In this document: in pieces, positions 51,764 to 57,934 of the stretch
Layout of the letters: each line of letters begins with the position of its first letter
Position numbering within the stretch: the stretch's first letter is position 1
Source: Arenimonas sp.
GTDB lineage: Bacteria; Pseudomonadota; Gammaproteobacteria; Xanthomonadales; Xanthomonadaceae
Direction of reading: 5' to 3'
Assembly (NCBI GenBank): GCA_026398695.1
Contig: JAPLSJ010000082.1
Location: 1-57,934 of the forward strand
DNA: 57,934 bases
Translations under genes and position numbers: made by a program
Notes under the pieces: model-generated
Seen by the model: the letters and a program-made list of their open reading frames with translations, nothing else
The model's database searches: none
Told to the model about the DNA's origin: nothing

Positions 51764-52441
51764 TCAGAGGGTCCCGGGCAGCAAGGGCACGAACACCACG
51801 GCGCCCAGGTCTTCCTGCACCAGCGCGCCATCGATGCGGCGCAGGCGCAACAGGCGCTGGCCGTTCGAGGCGCCGATGGGCGCGACCAGGGTGCCGCCTT
51901 CGGGCAGCTGTTCGTACAGCGAGGCTTCCAGCGCCGCGGCGCCGGCGGTGACGATGATGCCGTCGAAGGGCGCGTACTCGGGCCAGCCGGCGCGGCCGTC
52001 GTCGTGGCGCGTGCGCACGTTCAGGCCGAGGTTGCGGAAGCGGCGGCGCGCCACGCGCAGCAGTTCTTCGATGCGCTCGACGCTGTAGGTTTCCAGGCCC
52101 AGCGTGGCCAGCACCGAGGCCTGGTAGCCCGAGCCGGTGCCCACTTCCAGCACCCGCTGCGGAATCCCGTTTTCAATCAGCGCGGCCGTCATGCGCGCCA
52201 CGACCCAGGGCTGGGAAATGGTCTGGCCGTTGCCGATCGGCAGCGCGGTGTCTTCGTAGGCGCGGCTGGCCAGCGCCTCGTCGATGAACAGGTGGCGCGG
52301 CACGGTGCGCATGGCGGTGAGCACGCGCTCGTCGCTGATGCCGCCCTCGGCGCGCAGGCGTTCGATCATGCGGTCGCGGGCGCGCTGCGAGGTCATGCCC
52401 TGGCCGCGCGCGGCCGGCTGGCTGTGGAAATGGGCCGTCAT
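51764..52441 (-). CDS. pcm: Protein-L-isoaspartate O-methyltransferase
   Basis: A 225-residue SAM enzyme repairing isoaspartyl residues. Family motifs are [52 protein letters not shown] (SAM motif I) and [15 protein letters not shown]. The ATG overlaps the surE stop (ATGA). An internal methionine 16 codons later ([10 protein letters not shown]) is an alternative start that matches the family's usual N-terminus. Confidence 0.95.
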   Translation of the reverse strand: MTAHFHSQPAARGQGMTSQRARDRMIERLRAEGGISDERVLTAMRTVPRHLFIDEALASRAYEDTALPIGNGQTISQPWVVARMTAALIENGIPQRVLEVGTGSGYQASVLATLGLETYSVERIEELLRVARRRFRNLGLNVRTRHDDGRAGWPEYAPFDGIIVTAGAAALEASLYEQLPEGGTLVAPIGASNGQRLLRLRRIDGALVQEDLGAVVFVPLLPGTL

Positions 52442-53217
52442 GCGGGGTGCTTGAGCCCTTCGCCGAGGCCACCCACCCAGCTGGCGACCTTTTCCAGCGC
52501 CTGGTAGCGCGTGAGGTCGACATGGATCGGGGTGATGGAGATGAAGCCGGTGCGCACCGCGTGGAAGTCGGTGCCGGGGCCGGCGTCCTGCTCGGGACCG
52601 GCCGGGCCGATCCACCACAGCGGGCGGCCGCGCGGGTCGACCTGTTCGATGCAGGCTTCGGCGCGGTGGCGGTGGCCCAGGCGCGTGACTTCGTAGCCGC
52701 GCAGCTGGTCCCACGGCAGGTCGGGCACGTTGACGTTGAGGATGGTGTCGGCCGGCAGCGGGTCCACCAGCAGGCGCGCGGTGATTTCCAGCGCGGCGCG
52801 GGCGGCGGAGTCGTAGTGGCGGCCGGACTGTTCGCTGGTGACCAGGGACATGGCCACGGCGGGCAGGCCCAGGAAGCGCCCTTCCATCGCGGCGGCCACG
52901 GTGCCCGAGTAGATGACGTCGTCGCCCAGGTTGGCGGCGCTGTTGATGCCCGACACCACGATGTCCGGGTCGGCCGACAGCAGGCCGGTAAGGGCCAGGT
53001 GCACGCAGTCGGTGGGGGTGCCGCCGACGCGCCAGACCCGCTCGCCGATTTCCTTGGCGCGGATGGGCTGGTCGAGCGTGAGCGAATTGCTGGCGCCGGA
53101 GCGGTCGCGGTCGGGCGCCACCACGGTCACCTCGTGGCCGGCGGCCCGAAGTCCGTCGGCCAGGACGCGGATGCCGGGGGCTTCGACGCCATCATCATTG
53201 CTAACCAGTACGCGCAT
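52438..53217 (-). CDS. surE: 5'/3'-nucleotidase SurE
   Basis: A 259-residue survival protein [17 protein letters not shown] with the metal-binding Asp-Asp (residues 8-9), [49 protein letters not shown] with the Asn/Ser/Gly metal and phosphate sites. It dephosphorylates nucleoside monophosphates in stationary phase. It is the first gene of surE-pcm-yqaA-nlpD and is divergent from the Smr gene. Confidence 0.96.
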   Translation of the reverse strand: MRVLVSNDDGVEAPGIRVLADGLRAAGHEVTVVAPDRDRSGASNSLTLDQPIRAKEIGERVWRVGGTPTDCVHLALTGLLSADPDIVVSGINSAANLGDDVIYSGTVAAAMEGRFLGLPAVAMSLVTSEQSGRHYDSAARAALEITARLLVDPLPADTILNVNVPDLPWDQLRGYEVTRLGHRHRAEACIEQVDPRGRPLWWIGPAGPEQDAGPGTDFHAVRTGFISITPIHVDLTRYQALEKVASWVGGLGEGLKHPA

Positions 53218-53307
53218 CGGTGGTCCCGCGGAAAGTGGACATGATAACGGATGCACCCGCCCACGCGGCCACTCCGCCGTCACCGCGCCTCGGGTTAACC
53301 TTTGCCG

Positions 53308-53889
53308 ATGAAACGCAAGCCGGCCGCGCCAGCCCCCGTGATCACGCCCGAGGACGCCGCCCTTTTCCGGGAGGCGATCGGCGAGGTGCGCGAGATGGCG
53401 CCGCCGCCAGCCACCCCCGAGCGCCCGCGGCCGGCGCCCGAGCCGCGCATGCAGGCCCGGGACGAAGCGCTGGCGCTGGTGCAGTCGCGCACCGCGTCCT
53501 ACCTGGCGGCCACGATCGACGCCGCCGAGACGCTGTCCTACCGCCGCGACGAAACGCCCGAGAAGGTGCTCAAGGCGCTCAAGCGCGGCCACTACAGCAT
53601 CGGCGGCGAGCTGGACCTGCACACCCTGCGCGCGCACGACGCCGAGCGCTGGCTGCGCGAGTTCCTGGCGCAGTCGCGCGCGGGCGGCCACGCCTGCGTG
53701 CGCATCATCCACGGCAAGGGGCCGCGCGCCGTCGACGGCGGTTCGGTGCTCAAGGCGCTGGTCGACCGCATGCTGCGCCAGCGCGCGGACGTGCTGGCCT
53801 TCGCGTCCGCGCCCGAAGCGATGGGCGGCACCGGTGCGGTCCTGGTGCTGCTCGCCCGCAAGCGGCCCGGCGAACGGGGACCGGCCTGA
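53308..53889 (+). CDS. Smr/MutS2-domain protein
   Basis: A 193-residue protein with a C-terminal Smr domain: [20 protein letters not shown] (the LDLHG-like motif), [19 protein letters not shown] (H-G-K-G catalytic-type loop) and [12 protein letters not shown]. The N-terminal 90 residues are charged and Pro-rich. Smr domains act as nickases or RNA endonucleases. No adjacent partner is on this strand. Confidence 0.88.
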   Translation: MKRKPAAPAPVITPEDAALFREAIGEVREMAPPPATPERPRPAPEPRMQARDEALALVQSRTASYLAATIDAAETLSYRRDETPEKVLKALKRGHYSIGGELDLHTLRAHDAERWLREFLAQSRAGGHACVRIIHGKGPRAVDGGSVLKALVDRMLRQRADVLAFASAPEAMGGTGAVLVLLARKRPGERGPA

Positions 53890-53926
53890 CCCGGCCCAGT
53901 CCGTGCGGTCGCCCGGCCGGGGCCGA

Positions 53927-55009
53927 CTACTCCGCCGGTTCGTCGCTGCAAGTGCCGGGGTTTTCAGCCCCGGCCGCCGCCAGCGGGCCGCGGCCCGGCT
54001 CGGCCACGTCGCCCAGGGCCTCGAGCAGGCCGGTGGCGTAGGCGCCCGGCGGCAGGGTGAACTCCAGCAGCAGCTGGCCCGGCCCGGGCCACTGCCAGCG
54101 CAGGTCGGCCACGCGCACGCGCAGGGCGCGGCGCTCCTGTTTCAGCCCGGCGGCCTCCAGTCCGGCGCGAAGGTCTTCGAACGGCGCCAGCGCGGCTTCC
54201 TCGGCGGCGCGCACGTCGCCCTGCGGCCGCAGTTCGCCCAGGCCCCACATCGGGCCGGTGGGATGGATGTCCTGGCGGGCCGCACGCGCGCGGATCTCGT
54301 CGGTGGCGGGCTCGGGGCCGAACACGCTCTGGCTGCCGTCGAGCATCCACACTTCGCCCTCGCCGCCCGTGGCCCAGTCGCCGCGGGCAATTCGCGCAGC
54401 AAGCGCGGCGTTGAACATTTCCGAGCGCGCCGCCGACAGGTAGATCGAGCGCTGGTCGCGATGCACGCGCTGGCCGGCGAACATGCGGCGCGCCGCCTCG
54501 ACGTTGTCGCCCTCGCGGCCGAAGCGCTGGTTACCGAAATAGTTGGGCAGGCCGTGCGCGGCAATCGCTTCCAGCCGCGCCTCGATGGCGGCGTGGTCGC
54601 CCACCACGTCGCGCAGGCGCAGCACGAAGCGGTTGCCCTTGAGCGCGCCGCGCGGCAGCTTGCGGTTGTGCCAGGTGGACGCCAGCACGCGCAGGTCGTC
54701 CGACACCAGGCCCTCGAGGTCGGGCGCCATGCGCTTGGGGAAATGCACCGAGAAGCGCTGGCGCGTCACGGCGTGGCGGTCCTTCATGCCCGCGTAGCCC
54801 ACGCCCATCTCGGGGATGCCGGCCCAGCGGGCGATGCGCTTGGCGGCGAACGAGGTGTTCATGCCGCGCTTCTCGATCGTCAGCAGCAGGTGCTCGCCCT
54901 GCCCGGTCGGTTCGAAGCCGTCGATTTCCTCGACCTGGAAGTCCTCGGGCTCCACCCGGTAGCGCGCCTGCAGCACGGCCTGGCCGTGGGCGCGCGGCAG
55001 CGTGCTCAC
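53927..55009 (-). CDS. truD: tRNA pseudouridine(13) synthase TruD
   Basis: A 360-residue pseudouridine synthase: [20 protein letters not shown] at the N-terminus, catalytic Asp in [17 protein letters not shown], then [20 protein letters not shown] and PTGPMWG. The start is GTG, overlapping the ispF stop as GTGA, with a short STLPRAHG leader. It closes the eno-ftsB-ispD-ispF-truD run before surE. Confidence 0.95.
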   Translation of the reverse strand: MSTLPRAHGQAVLQARYRVEPEDFQVEEIDGFEPTGQGEHLLLTIEKRGMNTSFAAKRIARWAGIPEMGVGYAGMKDRHAVTRQRFSVHFPKRMAPDLEGLVSDDLRVLASTWHNRKLPRGALKGNRFVLRLRDVVGDHAAIEARLEAIAAHGLPNYFGNQRFGREGDNVEAARRMFAGQRVHRDQRSIYLSAARSEMFNAALAARIARGDWATGGEGEVWMLDGSQSVFGPEPATDEIRARAARQDIHPTGPMWGLGELRPQGDVRAAEEAALAPFEDLRAGLEAAGLKQERRALRVRVADLRWQWPGPGQLLLEFTLPPGAYATGLLEALGDVAEPGRGPLAAAGAENPGTCSDEPAE

Positions 55010-55491
55010 GCGCGCACCAGCAGCGCCACGGCCATCGCCGCCAGGCCTTCGCCGCGGCCGGTGAAGCCCAGGCGCTCGGACGTGGTGGCCTTCACGCTGA
55101 TCTCGTCCACCGACACGCCCAGGTCGGCGGCGAGGTTGGCGCGCATGGCCGCCGCATGCGGCGACACCTTCGGCCGCTCGCACACCACCGTGATGTCGGC
55201 ATTGCCCAGCCGCCAGCCGCGCTCGGCCACCAGGGCCGCGCAGTGGCGCAGGAACAGGCGGCTGTCGGCGTCCTGCCAGCGCGCATCGGTGGGCGGGAAA
55301 TGCACGCCGATGTCGCCCAGCGCCAGCGCGCCCAGCAGCGCGTCGCACAGCGCATGGATGACGACGTCGCCGTCGGAGTGGGCCAGCACGCCGCAGTCGT
55401 GGGCGATGCGCACGCCGCCCAGCACCACGTGGTCGCCGTCGCCGTAGGCGTGCACGTCGTAGCCTTGGCCGATCCGGACATCAATGGTCAT
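55006..55491 (-). CDS. ispF: 2-C-methyl-D-erythritol 2,4-cyclodiphosphate synthase
   Basis: A 161-residue enzyme of the non-mevalonate isoprenoid pathway. Zinc ligands Asp10 and His12 are in [11 protein letters not shown]; the [19 protein letters not shown] segment contributes the third His. FPPTD and AHSDGD motifs are intact, as is the terminal [17 protein letters not shown]. It lies 30 bases after ispD. Confidence 0.97.
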   Translation of the reverse strand: MTIDVRIGQGYDVHAYGDGDHVVLGGVRIAHDCGVLAHSDGDVVIHALCDALLGALALGDIGVHFPPTDARWQDADSRLFLRHCAALVAERGWRLGNADITVVCERPKVSPHAAAMRANLAADLGVSVDEISVKATTSERLGFTGRGEGLAAMAVALLVRA

Positions 55492-55521
55492 GTGTTTTCC
55501 TTTTGCCGCGGCCGTGGGCCG

Positions 55522-56208
55522 TCAGTCCATGTTTCCGAGGATGAACTCCGCGAGCGGAAGATCGCCCTGCGTGGTCACCTTGATGTTGTCTTCGCTGCCT
55601 TCGACCAGGCAGGGGCGCAGGCCCAGCCGCTCCATGGCCATGGCTTCGTCGGTGATCTTCACCCCGGCGCGCAGCGCGGCCTTCAGGGCGCGGGTAAGGC
55701 CGCCGCGGCGGAACAGCTGCGGCGTCAGCGCGCGCCACAGCCAGTCGCGCGGCTCGGTGGCCTGGCTGTGGCCCAGGTGGTCGGCGCGCTTGAGCGTGTC
55801 GCGCACCGGCGCAGCCAGCAGCGCACCCACCGGGTCGGCCTGGCCCACGGCGAGCAGTCGCGCCAGGTCGAGCGCGCGCAGGCAGGGCCGCGCGGCGTCG
55901 TGCACCAGCACCCACTGGTCGTCGTCCACGGTGCCCGGCAGCGCCATCAGGCCGGCCAGCACGGAATCGGCGCGCTCGGTGCCGCCCACGCAGGTGATCA
56001 CCGGCTTGCCGCCGATCTCGCGCCAGCCCGGCCAGTAGCCGTCGTCGTTCGCCAGCGCCACCACCCCGCCGTCCACGCTGTCGTGGTTGAGCACCGCGCG
56101 CAGGCTGTGTTCGATCACGGTGCGGCCGAACAGCGGCGAATACTGCTTGGGCACCGCGCCACCGAAGCGCATGCCGCGGCCGGCGGCCGGCACCACGGCC
56201 CAGGTCAC
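55522..56208 (-). CDS. ispD: 2-C-methyl-D-erythritol 4-phosphate cytidylyltransferase
   Basis: A 228-residue nucleotidyltransferase: VPAAGRGMRFGGAVPKQYSPL with the CTP-binding Gly/Arg/Lys residues, VVALANDDGYW, CVGGTERADSVLAGLMAL, VLVHDAARPCL and DEAMAMERLGLRPCLVEG, including TTQGDLPLA-type residues at the end. It shares four bases with ftsB. It acts one step before IspE and two before IspF. Confidence 0.96.
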   Translation of the reverse strand: MTWAVVPAAGRGMRFGGAVPKQYSPLFGRTVIEHSLRAVLNHDSVDGGVVALANDDGYWPGWREIGGKPVITCVGGTERADSVLAGLMALPGTVDDDQWVLVHDAARPCLRALDLARLLAVGQADPVGALLAAPVRDTLKRADHLGHSQATEPRDWLWRALTPQLFRRGGLTRALKAALRAGVKITDEAMAMERLGLRPCLVEGSEDNIKVTTQGDLPLAEFILGNMD

Positions 56209-56546
56209 GGGCGGGGCTCCGGCGCGACGGCGTCCTGCGCCTGTTCAACGCGCGGCACGCTGGCCTTGGCCGGCTCCACCACGCGGTAGAAGGTTTCGCC
56301 GGGCTTGATCATGCCCAGCTCGCTGCGGGCGCGGTCTTCCACCGCGGCCTCGCCCGACTTGAGGTCTTCCACTTCCGCCGACAGCGCGTCGTTGCGCTGC
56401 TGCAGGCGCGCGTTCTCGGCGCGCTGGTCGCTCACCCGCAGGTCCAGCTCACGCGCCTCGCCCAGGCCGCCTTCGCCCCACCACAGCTTCGCCTGCAGGG
56501 CCACGAAGGCCAGCAGCAGCAGGGCAAGGACCCACCAGCGGCGCAA
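56205..56546 (-). CDS. ftsB: Cell division protein FtsB
   Basis: A 113-residue bitopic protein: one membrane helix (WVLALLLLAFVALQAKLWWGEGG) and a periplasmic coiled coil (LDLRVSDQRAENARLQQRNDA), then ERARSELGMIKPGETFYRVV-type family end. It forms the FtsQLB complex of the divisome. It starts ten bases after eno and overlaps ispD. Confidence 0.93.
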   Translation of the reverse strand: MRRWWVLALLLLAFVALQAKLWWGEGGLGEARELDLRVSDQRAENARLQQRNDALSAEVEDLKSGEAAVEDRARSELGMIKPGETFYRVVEPAKASVPRVEQAQDAVAPEPRP

Positions 56547-56555
56547 GGGCGTGGC

Positions 56556-57934
<1,379 letters not shown>

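Overview
The window is a gene-dense, very GC-rich chromosomal segment with short intergenic gaps and many ATGA or GTGA start/stop overlaps. Gene order and protein features point to a gammaproteobacterium of the order Xanthomonadales (Lysobacterales), such as a Lysobacter, Luteimonas or Arenimonas relative. The supporting clusters are miaA-hfq-hflX-hflK-hflC-purA, rlmE-ftsH-folP, kdsA-eno-ftsB-ispD-ispF-truD, surE-pcm-yqaA-nlpD and oprP-pstSCAB-phoU. The species cannot be fixed from the sequence alone. No rRNA, CRISPR array, prophage or insertion sequence is visible.

Layout. 1-7.2 kb: the 3' end of uvrA, a thioesterase, a periplasmic copper chaperone, a DUF4139 protein, two crotonase-fold enzymes, a sulfurtransferase/Nudix/DUF1289 operon and an FKBP prolyl isomerase. 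7.3-11.7 kb: rsxC-rsxD-rsxG-rsxE-nth, with no rsxA or rsxB beside them. 11.8-17.6 kb: a phosphate-starvation region with a phosphate-type porin and pstS-pstC-pstA-pstB-phoU, with Pho-box-like sites before the porin and pstS. 17.6-23.9 kb: a winged-helix/TPR regulator divergent from a methyltransferase, a tandem glycine riboswitch, gcvP and an OsmC-family protein. 23.9-26.5 kb: arsR, a GAPDH and arsJ, an organo-arsenical (1-arseno-3-phosphoglycerate) efflux module.

26.6-29.9 kb holds the most interesting locus. An ECF-type sigma factor is followed by a secreted peptide with ten EGKCG motifs and one EGHCG motif, a DUF692 multinuclear iron oxidative enzyme (MNIO), a DUF2063 partner and a DoxX-like membrane protein. 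This matches the HvfABC(E)/bufferin class of modified, cysteine-derived copper-binding RiPPs. Together with arsR-gapdh-arsJ just upstream it forms a compact metal and metalloid defence block, and a PCu(A)C copper chaperone lies elsewhere in the window.

29.9-38.1 kb: RNase T, cysteine synthase, a small membrane protein, rlmB, rnr, tRNA-Leu(CAG), a TPR/sulfotransferase-like protein with altered PAPS motifs and a secreted hypothetical. 38.1-57.9 kb is mostly minus-strand housekeeping: purA, hflCK, hflX, hfq, miaA, putP, folP, ftsH, rlmE, then nlpD, yqaA, pcm, surE, truD, ispF, ispD, ftsB, eno and the 3' end of kdsA.

Three copies of a 64-65 bp inverted repeat (BIME/REP-like) lie after the methyltransferase gene, after the cysteine synthase gene and between ftsH and folP. 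A two-copy 92-nt repeat with DnaA-box-like motifs fills the folP-putP gap. ftsH appears to carry an out-of-frame deletion near its 3' end.
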